DNA of 64,000 bases from Desulfurispora thermophila DSM 16022 (lineage in GTDB: Bacteria > Bacillota > Desulfotomaculia > Desulfotomaculales > Desulfurisporaceae). The notes below the pieces were generated by a model that was not told the DNA's origin, did not search any database, and saw nothing but the letters and a program-made list of their open reading frames with translations. Shown here one piece after another: positions 24,623 through 33,998 of the stretch (positions are counted from its first letter, which is position 1; each line of letters starts with the position of its first letter). The position numbers and the translations under genes are program-made. The DNA lies in the NCBI RefSeq assembly GCF_000376385.1, contig NZ_AQWN01000001.1, positions 166,762 to 230,761 of the forward strand. Reading direction: 5' to 3'.

Positions 24623-25504
24623 TTGGCACCGGCTGTTTCCATAGGCGTGAAGAAGTACAGCGATGTGTTGAAAAAAGACCTGCTGGGCAGCTGCCAGTAT
24701 TTGCAGAACAGAGGATTGCACGTGGAGCTGAGTGAGAGCACGGCGGGTAAACTGACTTTTTTTTCACTGCGCTTGAAACACGGTGCCCGGTTGGAGCAAC
24801 TCAAGAGCTTTTTGGCCGATCTGCTGGCCGAAACCATCATGCAACACTGGGAATATCTGCTGCTCAGTGATATCATCCGCGAACAGTTCTATTATTTTAC
24901 CGCGGAAGAGAAACAGGTCATTTTGCGTCAGGCTCTGCAATATATCAACCATGGGCAGGGTGAAAGCGAGGGCTACAGGCTGTACCGGTTGCGACGTAAA
25001 GAGTTGATTCTAAGCCGGCTGCAAGAGTACTTACAGAGCAACGATGACCTGGTTCTGGACGGTTTTATCCGCTTCCGGTTGAAAGAGTATGTTAGCGAAT
25101 TGAAAGAGGCGGCCGACAAAGCGGTGGACGATTTTTTGCTGGAAAAGGAGTACAACGAATTTGTCCAGCTATTACGCTATTTTGTGGAAATGCAGGAGCC
25201 GCGGGTGAGCCTGGTGCATGTGTTGATCATGCCCAATGGGGCGTTTAAACTTTATGACCGTCACTACCGGAACATAAACAGCGAATTTCTGGAAGGGTTG
25301 ATGGTGGAACTGACCAGCAGCGAAATCAGTTACGAAGACCTGCTGATCAGCGCCCTGGTCTCGCTGGCGCCGGAACAGATTGTTTTTCATACCGGCCGCC
25401 GCGAGGTACCGTCCTACCTGCTGGAGACCATGAAGAGCGTTTTCTGGCAAAGAGTGGGGCAGTGTACGGGGTGTCAGTTTTGCACCCCGCCGGAGAAAGA
25501 ATAA
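24623..25504 (+). CDS. ytxC: Putative sporulation protein YtxC
   Basis: The 293 residues fit the YtxC-like family of spore formers: a mixed alpha/beta N terminus, a central helical region (REQFYYFTAEEKQVILRQALQYI, RLQEYLQSNDDLVLDGFIRFRLKEYVSELKEAADKAVDDFLLEKEYNEFVQLLRYFV) and a Cys-bearing tail (CTGCQFC). The name rests on expression in sporulation; the biochemical role is unknown. The start is TTG 24623 behind aaaggag. Upstream of thrS in the order ytxC-DUF445-thrS. Confidence 0.82.
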   Translation: MAPAVSIGVKKYSDVLKKDLLGSCQYLQNRGLHVELSESTAGKLTFFSLRLKHGARLEQLKSFLADLLAETIMQHWEYLLLSDIIREQFYYFTAEEKQVILRQALQYINHGQGESEGYRLYRLRRKELILSRLQEYLQSNDDLVLDGFIRFRLKEYVSELKEAADKAVDDFLLEKEYNEFVQLLRYFVEMQEPRVSLVHVLIMPNGAFKLYDRHYRNINSEFLEGLMVELTSSEISYEDLLISALVSLAPEQIVFHTGRREVPSYLLETMKSVFWQRVGQCTGCQFCTPPEKE

Positions 25505-25512
25505 AGTTTGAC

Positions 25513-25541
25513 AAAGCACGGGCCCGTGCTTTATTTTTTTG
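25513..25541 (+). terminator. Terminator after ytxC
   Basis: The perfect palindrome aaagcacgggcccgtgcttt is followed by atttttttt. Confidence 0.9.
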
Positions 25542-25582
25542 TAGAAAGCAGTTGCAATATGTATGCTGGGAAGGTGGAATAA

Positions 25583-26188
25583 TTGTCTATCTGGCAAATG
25601 ATTTTAATCCCGCTGATCAGTGCTCTGATTGGCTGGTTGACAAACCTGATTGCCGTAATTTTATTATTTCGCCCTTACCGTCCGGTTGTCCTGCCCGGGT
25701 ACACATTGCAGGGGCTGATTCCCCGCCGGCATGCCGAACTGGCGCGCAGCGTGGGCCAGGTGGTGGAGCAGGAGCTGCTTTCGGCTCAGGATGTTTTTTC
25801 GCTCTTGACCAACCCGGACTTTGTGGGGGAGATTAGCACGGCGCTGGCTCAAGCCATCCGGCAGCGGGTACTGGAAAAGTTGCCCCCCTTCATTCCGCTG
25901 TCCATAAAAAACATTATTTCCGATGTGCTCAGCGAGCAGGCCCAGAAGGAACTGCCTTTGCTCCTGGGCCAGATTGGCGACCAGATCCGTCAACAAACGC
26001 TGGCCAATTTTCAGGTCAGCCGTCTGGTGGAGGAAAAAATTCTGGCTTTTCCCCTGGAGCGCCTGGAAAAACTGATTGTCAGTGTGGCCGGACGGGAACT
26101 GCGGCACATTGAAATCCTGGGCGGTGTGCTGGGCTTTATCATTGGTCTGGTGCAACTGGTCATTATTAACTGGACAAGCTGGTTTTGA
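25583..26188 (+). CDS. DUF445 family membrane protein
   Basis: This protein of 201 residues has membrane segments at both ends (IWQMILIPLISALIGWLTNLIAVILLF and GVLGFIIGLVQLVIINW). The DUF445 core between them contains PRRHAELARSVGQVVEQELLS. Members of this family (YheB/YtlP-like) have no firm function. The start is TTG 25583 after aaggtggaataa. The stop comes 20 bases before the thrS promoter. Confidence 0.85.
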   Translation: MSIWQMILIPLISALIGWLTNLIAVILLFRPYRPVVLPGYTLQGLIPRRHAELARSVGQVVEQELLSAQDVFSLLTNPDFVGEISTALAQAIRQRVLEKLPPFIPLSIKNIISDVLSEQAQKELPLLLGQIGDQIRQQTLANFQVSRLVEEKILAFPLERLEKLIVSVAGRELRHIEILGGVLGFIIGLVQLVIINWTSWF

Positions 26189-26208
26189 CATCCTCCCCGG
26201 GTCTGCGC

Positions 26209-26237
26209 TTGACAGGTGCCCGCAACTTACATATAAT
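26209..26237 (+). promoter_or_regulatory. Sigma-A promoter of thrS
   Basis: TTGACA (26209-26214), 17 bases, TATAAT (26232-26237): full consensus. Confidence 0.9.
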
Positions 26238-26242
26238 ACAGC

Positions 26243-26583
26243 CAGAAATGAAGCATCATCAAGGGCGATGAAGGGGACAAGTAGAAGCGGGCAGGCGCCG
26301 TGCAGAGAGAAGGTGTCATAAGGCTGCAAGCACCTTCCGGAGCTCCGCTGTCCAAACCACCCCCGAGCCGCGGCCGGAAAGCTGCCCCCAGAGGCGGTGT
26401 GTATGGCCTGCCGGTGCCCCCGTTAACGGGCCGCCAAGTGAAACCGTATGCCGGAACAGCGTTTGGGACCGGTGGGTTATGGCTTGCTGCCACTGCCGTA
26501 ACCGTGTGCTGGTATCCGGCCATGGTTTAATAAGGGTGGAACCGCGGGAAAAAGCCCGTCCCTTGTCAGGGGCGGGTTTTTAT
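26243..26583 (+). promoter_or_regulatory. T-box leader, threonine type
   Basis: This tRNA-sensing leader controls thrS. The T-box antiterminator core aagggtggaaccgcgg is at 26532-26547 and the terminator gcccgtccc...ggggcggg plus T run ends near 26583. In stem I the likely specifier is ACC (Thr) in gctgtccaaACCaccc, placed at the same distance before cgag as TTC in the two other T-boxes of this window. Uncharged tRNA-Thr should favour antitermination. Confidence 0.9.
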
Positions 26584-26606
26584 AATTTACGAGGAGTGTG
26601 TGGAAC

Positions 26607-28517
26607 ATGGTCAATGTAACTCTGAAAGACGGCTCGGTAAGGCAGTACCCGGCCGGTACTAGCCTGGCCGCAGTGGCCAAGGATATCAGCCCCCGCCTGG
26701 GCAAAGAAGCTCTGGTGGCGGCGGTGGACGGCCGGCTGGTGGACCTGAGCCACCCTCTGGAGCAGGATTGCCAGGTGGAGTTTTACACCTTTGACAGCGA
26801 GCCCGGCCGTCAGGCCTTCCGGCACAGCAGCGCCCACGTGCTGGCCCAGGCGGTCACCCGGCTCTTCCCCGGCGTCAAGCTGGCCATCGGCCCGGCCATC
26901 CAGGACGGTTTTTATTACGATTTTGATGTGCCCAAACCCTTTACGCCAGAACAGCTGGCCAGGATCGAGGCCGAGATGCAGGCCATTGTCAAAGAGGATC
27001 TGCCCATTACCCGCTTTGAGCTGTCCCGCCAGGAGGCGCTGCAGCGTTTTGCCCGGGCGGGCGAGGATTATAAAGTGGAATTAATCAACGACCTGCCCGA
27101 GGACAGTGTAATTTCCTGCTACCAGCAGGGTGAGTTTGTCGACCTGTGCGCCGGCCCGCACGTGCCTTCCACCGGTTACCTGAAGGCGCTCAAGTTGACC
27201 AGTCTGGCCGGAGCTTACTGGCGGGGCAATGAGAAAAACAAGATGTTGCAGCGCATTTATGGGACCTCCTTTCCCAAGAAGAGCCAGCTGGAGGAGCACC
27301 TCTTCCGCATCGAGGAGGCCAAAAGGCGCGACCACCGCAAACTGGGGGCGGAACTGGATCTGTTCAGCATCCAGGAGGAAGGGCCGGGCTTTCCCTTTTT
27401 TCACCCCAAGGGCATGGTCATCCGCAACGAACTGGAGAACTTCTGGCGGCAGGAGCACCGCAAAGCGGGTTACCAGGAAATTCGCACGCCCATAATATTA
27501 AACCGCGCCCTGTGGGAGCGCTCCGGGCACTGGGACCACTACCGCGAGAATATGTATTTTACCAAAATTGACGAGCTGGACTATGCCGTCAAGCCCATGA
27601 ACTGCCCGGGTGGCATCCTGGTCTACAAGAGCAAGCTACACAGTTACCGCGACCTGCCCATCCGGTTGGGCGAGCTGGGTCTGGTGCACCGCCATGAACT
27701 GAGCGGGGTGCTGCATGGCCTGATGCGCGTGCGCTGCTTTACCCAGGACGACGCCCATATCTTCATGCTGCCCGAACAAATTCAGCAGGAGATTAAAGGC
27801 GTTATTGACCTGATTGACAGGTTCTACAGCGTTTTCGGCTTCAAATACCAGGTGGAACTATCCACCAAACCGGAGAAAGCCATGGGTTCGGACGAAATCT
27901 GGGAAGTGGCCACCAGCGCCCTGGAAAACGCCCTGCGGGACAAAAATATGCCCTACAAAGTCAATCCGGGTGACGGTGCTTTTTACGGACCCAAAATTGA
28001 CTTTCATCTGGAAGACTGTCTGGGTCGCACCTGGCAGTGCGGCACCATTCAGCTGGACTTTTTGATGCCCGAGAAATTTGATCTCACCTACGTGGGCGAA
28101 GACGGTCAAAAACACCGCCCGGTGATGATCCACCGCGTGATCTTCGGCAGCATTGAGCGCTTTATTGGCATTCTGATCGAGCATTTCGCCGGCGCCTTCC
28201 CGGCCTGGCTGGCTCCGGTGCAGGCGCGGGTGCTGCCCATTACCGACCGGCACCTGGACTATGCCCGGCAGGTGACCGAAACCCTGGTCAGTGCCGGTAT
28301 CCGGGCGGAGCTGGACGAGCGCAATGAAAAGGTGAACTACAAGATTCGCGAGGCCCAGAGCCAGAAGGTCCCCTACATGCTGGTAGTGGGCGACAGGGAA
28401 GCTCAGGAAGGCACGGTGGCTGTGCGGCACCGCAGTGCCGGTGACCAGGGAGCCATGCCCCTGAACCAGTTCCTGGCTCTGCTGCAGGAGGAGATTGCCA
28501 GCAAACAAATTAAATAA
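26607..28517 (+). CDS. thrS: Threonine-tRNA ligase
   Basis: The 636-residue class II synthetase has the TGS domain at the N terminus (VNVTLKDGSVRQYPAGTSL), the editing domain (HSSAHVLAQAV, and DLCAGPHVPSTG with its zinc/editing residues), the catalytic core (MNCPGGILVYKS, RHELSGVLHGLMRVRCFTQDDAHIF, HRVIFGSIERFIGILIEH) and the anticodon-binding domain. ATG 26607 gives the family start and is 10 bases after gaggag; the GTG at 26598 is too close. Regulated by the T-box upstream. Confidence 0.97.
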   Translation: MVNVTLKDGSVRQYPAGTSLAAVAKDISPRLGKEALVAAVDGRLVDLSHPLEQDCQVEFYTFDSEPGRQAFRHSSAHVLAQAVTRLFPGVKLAIGPAIQDGFYYDFDVPKPFTPEQLARIEAEMQAIVKEDLPITRFELSRQEALQRFARAGEDYKVELINDLPEDSVISCYQQGEFVDLCAGPHVPSTGYLKALKLTSLAGAYWRGNEKNKMLQRIYGTSFPKKSQLEEHLFRIEEAKRRDHRKLGAELDLFSIQEEGPGFPFFHPKGMVIRNELENFWRQEHRKAGYQEIRTPIILNRALWERSGHWDHYRENMYFTKIDELDYAVKPMNCPGGILVYKSKLHSYRDLPIRLGELGLVHRHELSGVLHGLMRVRCFTQDDAHIFMLPEQIQQEIKGVIDLIDRFYSVFGFKYQVELSTKPEKAMGSDEIWEVATSALENALRDKNMPYKVNPGDGAFYGPKIDFHLEDCLGRTWQCGTIQLDFLMPEKFDLTYVGEDGQKHRPVMIHRVIFGSIERFIGILIEHFAGAFPAWLAPVQARVLPITDRHLDYARQVTETLVSAGIRAELDERNEKVNYKIREAQSQKVPYMLVVGDREAQEGTVAVRHRSAGDQGAMPLNQFLALLQEEIASKQIK

Positions 28518-28538
28518 AGCAAGGCGGGTGCGTATGCC

Positions 28539-29597
28539 ATGCTGGAACAAATATTGCGCACGGCGCTGGCCCGGCGGGCGTCCGACATCCACCTCACCGT
28601 GGACAGCCCGCCGGTGCTGCGCCTGCACGGTCAGCTGGTGCGCCTGGAGCAGGACGGGCGGGACCTCACCCTTACTCCGGCCGTGCTGGAGGACATGCTG
28701 CAGCAGCTTCTGACGCCGGCCCAGCTGGAGCAGTTCCGGGAGCGGGGTGACCTGGACCTGGCCTACAGCCTGCCCGACGGCGCCCGTTTCAGGGTGAATG
28801 TCTACCGGCAAAAGGGTTACCCGGCCGTGGCCCTGCGGGTGATCAATACGTCCATCCCTTCCTTTCATGATCTGGGGCTGCCCGAAGTGATTGCCCGCCT
28901 GGCCCGCCTGCCCCGCGGACTGGTGCTGGTGACCGGGCCCACGGGCAGCGGTAAATCCACCACGCTAGCCGCCATGGTGGATCTGATTAACCGCGAGCAG
29001 GCGGTGCACATCCTAACGCTGGAAGACCCCATTGAATATGTGCACCGTCACAAGAAGGCCGTGGTGAACCAGCGGGAGATCGGCCATGACAGCCTCTCCT
29101 TCGCCGCCGCCCTGCGGGCGGCCATGCGGGAGGACCCGGACGTAATTCTGGTAGGTGAGATGCGCGATCCGGAAACCATTGCCGTGGCCCTCACGGCGGC
29201 CGAAACCGGTCACCTGGTGCTGGCCACTCTGCACACCTCCAGCGCCGCCCAGACCGTGGACCGGATCATCGACGTCTTTCCCCCCTACCAGCAGCAGCAA
29301 ATCCGGGTGCAGCTGGCCAACTCCCTGCAGGGTGTGGTCTCTCAACAGCTCATACCTCGCGCCGACCGGCAGGGCCGGGTGCTGGCGCTGGAGATCATGG
29401 TGGTGACGCCGGCCATTCGCAACCTGATTCGCGAGGGCAAGACTTACCAGATCATCAGCCAGCTGCAAACCGGTGGCAAGTTTGGTATGCAGACCATGGA
29501 CGCACATTTGCGCCATCTGTACCAGCAAAGGTTGATAGGCCGGGAGGAAGTGCTCGGCCGGGCCCAGGATCCGGAAAGCCTGGCCAAAATGCTTTAG
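28539..29597 (+). CDS. pilT: PilT-type twitching motility ATPase
   Basis: This retraction ATPase of type IV pili has 352 residues. It has the N-terminal PAS-like domain ([18 protein letters not shown]), Walker [10 protein letters not shown] at about 134-142, the Asp box and Walker B ([17 protein letters not shown]) and the PilT signature ([26 protein letters not shown]). A basal ATPase PilB and other pil genes are not in the window, so it may serve a pilus system encoded elsewhere. The gene starts 22 bases after thrS. Confidence 0.93.
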   Translation: MLEQILRTALARRASDIHLTVDSPPVLRLHGQLVRLEQDGRDLTLTPAVLEDMLQQLLTPAQLEQFRERGDLDLAYSLPDGARFRVNVYRQKGYPAVALRVINTSIPSFHDLGLPEVIARLARLPRGLVLVTGPTGSGKSTTLAAMVDLINREQAVHILTLEDPIEYVHRHKKAVVNQREIGHDSLSFAAALRAAMREDPDVILVGEMRDPETIAVALTAAETGHLVLATLHTSSAAQTVDRIIDVFPPYQQQQIRVQLANSLQGVVSQQLIPRADRQGRVLALEIMVVTPAIRNLIREGKTYQIISQLQTGGKFGMQTMDAHLRHLYQQRLIGREEVLGRAQDPESLAKML

Positions 29598-29613
29598 AAG
29601 AGAGGGATTACTT

Positions 29614-30063
29614 TTGCGGGCAGTGGTACAGCGGGTGAGCCGCGGTAGTGTGACAGTGGACGGTAAAACAGTAGGTGAGATCAACCGGGGTGTGGTGGTA
29701 CTGCTGGGCGTGGGCCAGGACGACGAACCGTCCGACGCCGAATACCTGGCCCGTAAAGTAGCCGGGCTGCGCATTTTTGAAGACGAGCAGGGCAAAATGA
29801 ACCTGGCGCTGACCGATGTGGGCGGGCAGGCCCTGGTGGTCTCCCAGTTCACACTGTACGGTGATTGCCGGCGGGGCAACCGGCCCAGCTTTTCCACCGC
29901 GGCACCGGCCGAAAAGGGGCGGCAGCTCTACCTCTATTTTGTGGAAAAACTCAAAGAGGCGGGTATTCCCGTGCAGACCGGTATCTTTCAGGCATACATG
30001 CAGGTGGAGATTATCAACGATGGACCGGTAACCCTGCTTTTGGACAGTGCAAAGAATTTCTAG
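29614..30063 (+). CDS. dtd: D-aminoacyl-tRNA deacylase
   Basis: Dtd removes D-amino acids and glycine mischarged on tRNA. The 149 residues contain the family motifs [32 protein letters not shown] and the C-terminal [11 protein letters not shown]. The start is TTG 29614 behind agagggat. It follows pilT by 16 bases. Confidence 0.95.
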   Translation: MRAVVQRVSRGSVTVDGKTVGEINRGVVVLLGVGQDDEPSDAEYLARKVAGLRIFEDEQGKMNLALTDVGGQALVVSQFTLYGDCRRGNRPSFSTAAPAEKGRQLYLYFVEKLKEAGIPVQTGIFQAYMQVEIINDGPVTLLLDSAKNF

Positions 30064-30094
30064 CGGGCGAGGTAAAAATATTCCGCCCTGCTTA

Positions 30095-30123
30095 TTGACA
30101 CCATTACTGCTAAATGCTATACT
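30095..30123 (+). promoter_or_regulatory. Sigma-A promoter of the infC operon
   Basis: TTGACA (30095-30100), 17 bases, TATACT (30118-30123). Confidence 0.88.
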
Positions 30124-30129
30124 TACCTA

Positions 30130-30283
30130 GTAATTGTAAATAATTGTTCGTGACCAAGAAGAAGCCATCCGCTTCTCACCTGGCAACGCTGCGGGCTGTT
30201 CGCCGGGTTCCGTCAAGAGCCTGAGCAGGGCTATTTAGTGTTGTTGTGCCAGCGGGTGGATTGCGCCCGCTTTTGTTATTTTT
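30130..30283 (+). promoter_or_regulatory. L20-type autoregulatory leader of infC-rpmI-rplT
   Basis: The transcribed leader of about 150 nt is structured and ends in an intrinsic terminator (agcgggt...gcccgct plus T-rich tail, 30251-30283) just before the infC ribosome binding site. In Firmicutes ribosomal protein L20 binds such leaders and promotes termination. The segment gaagaagccatccgcttctc (about 30158-30177) forms a conserved-looking hairpin. Confidence 0.78.
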
Positions 30284-30298
30284 AAGGAGGTTGATAAT

Positions 30299-30823
30299 AT
30301 TTCCAAGGACTTCCGTATTAACGAAGAAATCCGGGTCCGGGAAGTGCGTGTGGTGGACAGCGATGGCAACCAGCTGGGCATCATGCCTACGCGGGAAGCG
30401 CTCAGACTGGCGGAAGAAAGGCAGCTGGACCTGGTTGAGATAGCGCCGCAGGCCAGACCGCCTGTGTGCAAACTGATGGATTTTGGTAAGTACAAGTACG
30501 AGCAGAACAAGCGGGAAAAAGAAGCCAAGAAAAAGCAGAAGGTCATTAATATTAAAGAGATAAAACTGCGTCCCAATATTGAAGACCACGACTTTCAGAT
30601 TAAAGCCAAAAATGCCGCCCGCTTTTTAAAAGATGGCGACAAGGTAAAAGCTACTATTATGTTCCGCGGCCGGGAAATTGTCCATACCCAGTTGGGCATG
30701 CAGCTTTTGCAACGTCTGGCCGAGGAACTGAAGGATCTCTGCAATGTGGAAAGACAACCCAAGTTGGAAGGCAAAAATATGATCATGATTTTGTCCCCCA
30801 AAGCCGATCTCAAACAGGAATAA
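30299..30823 (+). CDS. infC: Translation initiation factor IF-3
   Basis: IF-3 binds the 30S subunit and checks start codons. The family N terminus (SKDFRINEEIRVREVRVVDSDGNQLGIM) is reached only if translation begins at ATT 30299, eight bases after aaggagg. An AUU start is the classic autoregulatory start of infC. The protein is about 174 residues, with the N-domain, the lysine-rich linker (KREKEAKKKQKVINIKEIKLRP) and the C-domain. rpmI follows after 16 bases. Confidence 0.95.
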   Translation: MSKDFRINEEIRVREVRVVDSDGNQLGIMPTREALRLAEERQLDLVEIAPQARPPVCKLMDFGKYKYEQNKREKEAKKKQKVINIKEIKLRPNIEDHDFQIKAKNAARFLKDGDKVKATIMFRGREIVHTQLGMQLLQRLAEELKDLCNVERQPKLEGKNMIMILSPKADLKQE

Positions 30824-30839
30824 GGAGAGGATCTGAGTC

Positions 30840-31037
30840 ATGCCCAAAATCAAAACACATCGCGGTGCAGCCAAAAGGTTTAAAAAGACGGCCAGCGGCA
30901 AGTTCAAGCGCAACCACGCTTTTCACAGCCATATTCTGGGCAAAAAGACGGCCAAGCGCAAACGCAACCTGCGCAAGTCCACTGTGGTACACGAGGCCGA
31001 CGCCGCCAGACTGCGCACCCTTCTGCCTTACCTTTAA
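30840..31037 (+). CDS. rpmI: Ribosomal protein bL35
   Basis: The 65-residue basic protein has the L35 hallmark [23 protein letters not shown]-type N terminus and [21 protein letters not shown]-type C terminus. The start follows aaggagaggatctgagtc. Second gene of the infC operon. Confidence 0.97.
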   Translation: MPKIKTHRGAAKRFKKTASGKFKRNHAFHSHILGKKTAKRKRNLRKSTVVHEADAARLRTLLPYL

Positions 31038-31073
31038 TACATTTTAATTTGCGATACAAAAGGAGGAATATTT

Positions 31074-31430
31074 ATGCCACGTGCCAAAAGCAGTGTGGTT
31101 TCCCGTCATAGACACAAAAAGATTCTCAAGCTGGCCCGGGGCTACCGGGGATCCAAGAGCAAGCTGTACCGGGTGGCCAAGCAGCAGGTGATGAAATCCC
31201 TGGCCTACGCTTACCGGGACCGGCGTAACAGAAAACGTGATTTTCGCAGACTGTGGATTGCCCGCATCAATGCTGCCGCCCGCATGAACGGGATCAATTA
31301 CAGCCAGTTGATGAACGGCTTAAAGCGGGCCGGGGTGAAGATCAACCGTAAGATGCTTTCCGATATCGCGGTAAACGATGCCCGCGCTTTCAGCCAGCTG
31401 GTGGAAGTTGCCAAGTCCAAACTGGGTTAG
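31074..31430 (+). CDS. rplT: Ribosomal protein bL20
   Basis: This 118-residue L20 has [40 protein letters not shown] and [16 protein letters not shown]. It is a 50S assembly protein and the repressor of its own operon through the leader. The start follows aaaggaggaatattt. Confidence 0.97.
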   Translation: MPRAKSSVVSRHRHKKILKLARGYRGSKSKLYRVAKQQVMKSLAYAYRDRRNRKRDFRRLWIARINAAARMNGINYSQLMNGLKRAGVKINRKMLSDIAVNDARAFSQLVEVAKSKLG

Positions 31431-31438
31431 AACGCAAA

Positions 31439-31478
31439 CAAAAAGCATGGCCTTTTTTGTCGGGCCCTGCTTTTTTGT
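31439..31478 (+). terminator. Terminator of the infC operon
   Basis: An imperfect stem aaagcatggcc/gggccctgctttt with a T-rich loop, followed by a T run. Confidence 0.75.
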
Positions 31479-31535
31479 TCTGGCCGGAAAGTAGATATGC
31501 CATGCCCGGAGCAAAGTAATCAGGGGGGTGGGCGG

Positions 31536-32363
31536 ATGCACATGATTACCAGTCCCCAGAACCAGCTGGTAAAATATTTAAACCGTCTGAAGGAAAAGAG
31601 ACACCGCAGCCAGGAGCAGAAGTTCCTCGCTGAGGGTACGCGCTTTGTAGAGGAGGCCCTGGCCGTGCCGGGGTTGGTGGAGATGCTGGTCTATTCCCCG
31701 GAGCTGCTGCCCGCCGGGCGCAGTGAACCTCTGCTGGAGCTGGCCCGTCAGGCGGGGGTGTCCATTACGGCAGTCTCTGCCCGTGTTTTCCGGGTGCTGG
31801 CCGATACCCAGACGCCTCAGGGCGTGCTGGCCGTGGTGAAAATGCCCGTGTTAAAGCTGGACGATCTGGCTTTGCTGCTGGGTCTGGCCAGTCAGCGCGG
31901 CAACCCGCTCCTGGTGGTGGTGGACGGAGTTCAGGACCCGGGTAATCTGGGTACCATTGTGCGCAGTGCGGCAGCCTTTGGCGCCAGCGGCCTGGTTTTG
32001 TGCCGCGGCACGGTGGACCTGTTCAACCCCAAGGTGCTGCGGGCGACCATGGGCGCGGTCTTTAAGCTGCCCGTCTGGCAGGATGTGGATATAAACACGC
32101 TGGGCCATCTGCTGCAGCAAATGGGACTGGAGATTTTGCTGAGCAGCCCGCAGGGGGACGTTTCTCTGACTGCTGCCGGTTTAACCGGGCGGGTGGCTCT
32201 GGTCATCGGCAGTGAGGCGCGCGGCGTATCCAATCAGTGGCGGCAGTTCACCCGGCGCGCTTTCCGCATTCCCATGCAGGAAGATGTGGAATCGCTTAAC
32301 GCCGGGATAGCCGCGGCGGTGATCCTTTACGAGGCCTACCGGCAGCGCACCTGTCGACCCTAA
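31536..32363 (+). CDS. TrmH/SpoU family RNA 2'-O-ribose methyltransferase
   Basis: The 275-residue SPOUT enzyme has an N-terminal substrate-binding domain (SPQNQLVKYLNRLKEKRHRSQEQKFLAEGTRFVEEAL) and the knotted catalytic domain with motif 1 DPGNLGTIVRSAAAFG, motif 2 VIGSEARGVS and motif 3 IPMQEDVESLNAGIAAAVILYE. It probably methylates 23S rRNA or tRNA at a 2'-OH; the target cannot be told. ATG 31536 is 6 bases after gggggg; an upstream ATG at 31497 lacks a ribosome binding site. Confidence 0.92.
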   Translation: MHMITSPQNQLVKYLNRLKEKRHRSQEQKFLAEGTRFVEEALAVPGLVEMLVYSPELLPAGRSEPLLELARQAGVSITAVSARVFRVLADTQTPQGVLAVVKMPVLKLDDLALLLGLASQRGNPLLVVVDGVQDPGNLGTIVRSAAAFGASGLVLCRGTVDLFNPKVLRATMGAVFKLPVWQDVDINTLGHLLQQMGLEILLSSPQGDVSLTAAGLTGRVALVIGSEARGVSNQWRQFTRRAFRIPMQEDVESLNAGIAAAVILYEAYRQRTCRP

Positions 32364-32383
32364 ACATTTTTGCCTGTCCTTGC

Positions 32384-32413
32384 TTGTTTTGGCCTTCCGG
32401 GCTATGATATAAT
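32384..32413 (+). promoter_or_regulatory. Promoter upstream of pheST
   Basis: TTGTTT (32384-32389), 18 bases, TATAAT (32408-32413). The -10 is perfect, the -35 partial. Confidence 0.6.
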
Positions 32414-32445
32414 CAAACTCGAAAGGTGCCTGAAAACTGGAAGGG

Positions 32446-32481
32446 TTGTGGTTAAATGCTCTTAACCGCAGAGTTTTTTTG
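32446..32481 (+). terminator. Hairpin with T run between the pheS promoter and its T-box
   Basis: gtggttaa/ttaaccgc (8 bp, one G-U) is followed by agag and seven T. It lies downstream of the promoter at 32384 but before stem I of the T-box, so it may end the upstream transcript or act as an extra attenuator. Confidence 0.5.
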
Positions 32482-32554
32482 GCGACTGTTCGAGACTACC
32501 GGATCCATCACTGCCTATATTATCTACCGCAGGTTGTGCCTGCACTAATGACAT

Positions 32555-32846
32555 AAGGTGAGCGGTGATGAAGGGGAGTAGTAGCCTGCAGTCAGGCGCC
32601 CTTCCAGGGAGAGAAAACCGTGGACTGGAAGTTTTCTCAAGGAGCGCGGCGGGTGAATTCACCCCGGAGCTGCAGCTGAACGTGGGCGGGGTTTAGCCCA
32701 TCAGTAGGTGGTGCCGGTGTTTCCGCCGTTACCGGAAAGGGGGGTGCATTTAGGCTACCCTCGCAGAGCTGGTCTGACCCTGAGTGGTCAAACAAGCAGG
32801 GTGGTACCGCGGCATACAGCCGTCCCTACGGGGGCGGTTTTTTTAT
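32555..32846 (+). promoter_or_regulatory. T-box leader, phenylalanine type
   Basis: The stem I region holds the GA motif agtagta near 32577 and the specifier TTC (Phe) in gtgaaTTCacccc near 32655. The antiterminator core cagggtggtaccgcgg is at 32797-32812 and the terminator ccgtccc/gggggcgg plus seven T ends near 32846. It controls pheS and pheT in response to uncharged tRNA-Phe. Confidence 0.92.
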
Positions 32847-32937
32847 GTGGGCGAGCGGAGTTAAAGCGCCTTTGCTATTTGCTCATTGCTAATGGATATT
32901 TCGCTGTAATACTAATAAAAAGAGGGGGCATCAAGAT

Positions 32938-33960
32938 TTGCTGGACAAACTGCAAGAAATGCAATCGCGCGCCATTGCCGAACTGCAGTCTGTAAAAAAT
33001 CTAGAAGAACTGGAAGCGCTGCGCATTCGCTACCTGGGTAAAAAAGGCGAGCTGACAGCCATTCTGCGGGGTATGGGCAGCCTGAGCCCGGAACAGCGGC
33101 CGCTGGTAGGCCAGATGGCCAACCGGGTGCGGGAGGAACTGGAGGATAAGCTGGCTGTCCAATCCCGGCTGCTCAAAAAGCAGGAGCAGGAGCAAAGGCT
33201 GGTGCAGGAGAAGATCGACGTCACCCTGCCCGGCACCGCCTTGCCCAGCGGCCGCCTGCACCCGCTTTCTCAGGTTACCAGACAGATTGAAGATATTTTC
33301 CTGGGATTGGGCTTTGCCATCGCGGAAGGCCCCGAGGTGGAGCTGGACTATTACAATTTCGAAGCGCTCAACCTGCCCAAGGACCACCCGGCCAGGGATA
33401 TGCAGGACACCTTCTTTTTCGGCCCGGAAGTGCTTTTGCGCACCCACACTTCGCCGGTGCAGGTGCGGACCATGGAGAGCATGGCTCCCCGGCTACCTGT
33501 GAAAATCATCGCCCCGGGCAAGGTGTACCGGCGGGATGACGACGCCACCCACTCACCCATGTTCCACCAGGTGGAGGGGCTGCTGGTGGATACCCGCGTC
33601 ACCTTTGCTGAACTGCGCGGTGTGTTGCAGGTTTTTGCCGAGGAAATGTTCGGGCCGCATACCAAAACCCGTTTTCGGCCCAGCTTTTTCCCCTTTACCG
33701 AGCCCAGCGCGGAAGTGGATATTTCCTGCGTGATGTGCGGAGGTAGCGGTTGCCGCGTCTGCTCGCACACCGGCTGGCTGGAAATCCTGGGCTGCGGCAT
33801 GGTGCATCCCCGGGTGCTGGAGATGTCGGGATACGATGCGGCAAAGGTGACCGGTTTCGCCTTTGGTATGGGCGTGGAGCGCATTGCCATGCTCAAGTAC
33901 GGCATTGACGACCTGCGTCTGCTCTTTGAAAATGACCTGCGCTTTTTACGACAGTTTTAG
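32938..33960 (+). CDS. pheS: Phenylalanine-tRNA ligase alpha subunit
   Basis: The 340 residues comprise an N-terminal coiled coil and a class II catalytic core: [49 protein letters not shown] and [22 protein letters not shown]. It pairs with PheT as an alpha2-beta2 enzyme. The start is TTG 32938 after gagggggcatcaagat. The T-box is 92 bases upstream. Confidence 0.97.
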   Translation: MLDKLQEMQSRAIAELQSVKNLEELEALRIRYLGKKGELTAILRGMGSLSPEQRPLVGQMANRVREELEDKLAVQSRLLKKQEQEQRLVQEKIDVTLPGTALPSGRLHPLSQVTRQIEDIFLGLGFAIAEGPEVELDYYNFEALNLPKDHPARDMQDTFFFGPEVLLRTHTSPVQVRTMESMAPRLPVKIIAPGKVYRRDDDATHSPMFHQVEGLLVDTRVTFAELRGVLQVFAEEMFGPHTKTRFRPSFFPFTEPSAEVDISCVMCGGSGCRVCSHTGWLEILGCGMVHPRVLEMSGYDAAKVTGFAFGMGVERIAMLKYGIDDLRLLFENDLRFLRQF

Positions 33961-33998
33961 TGAATTAACAATTGGGAAATAAGTCAAAAGGAGTTGTG

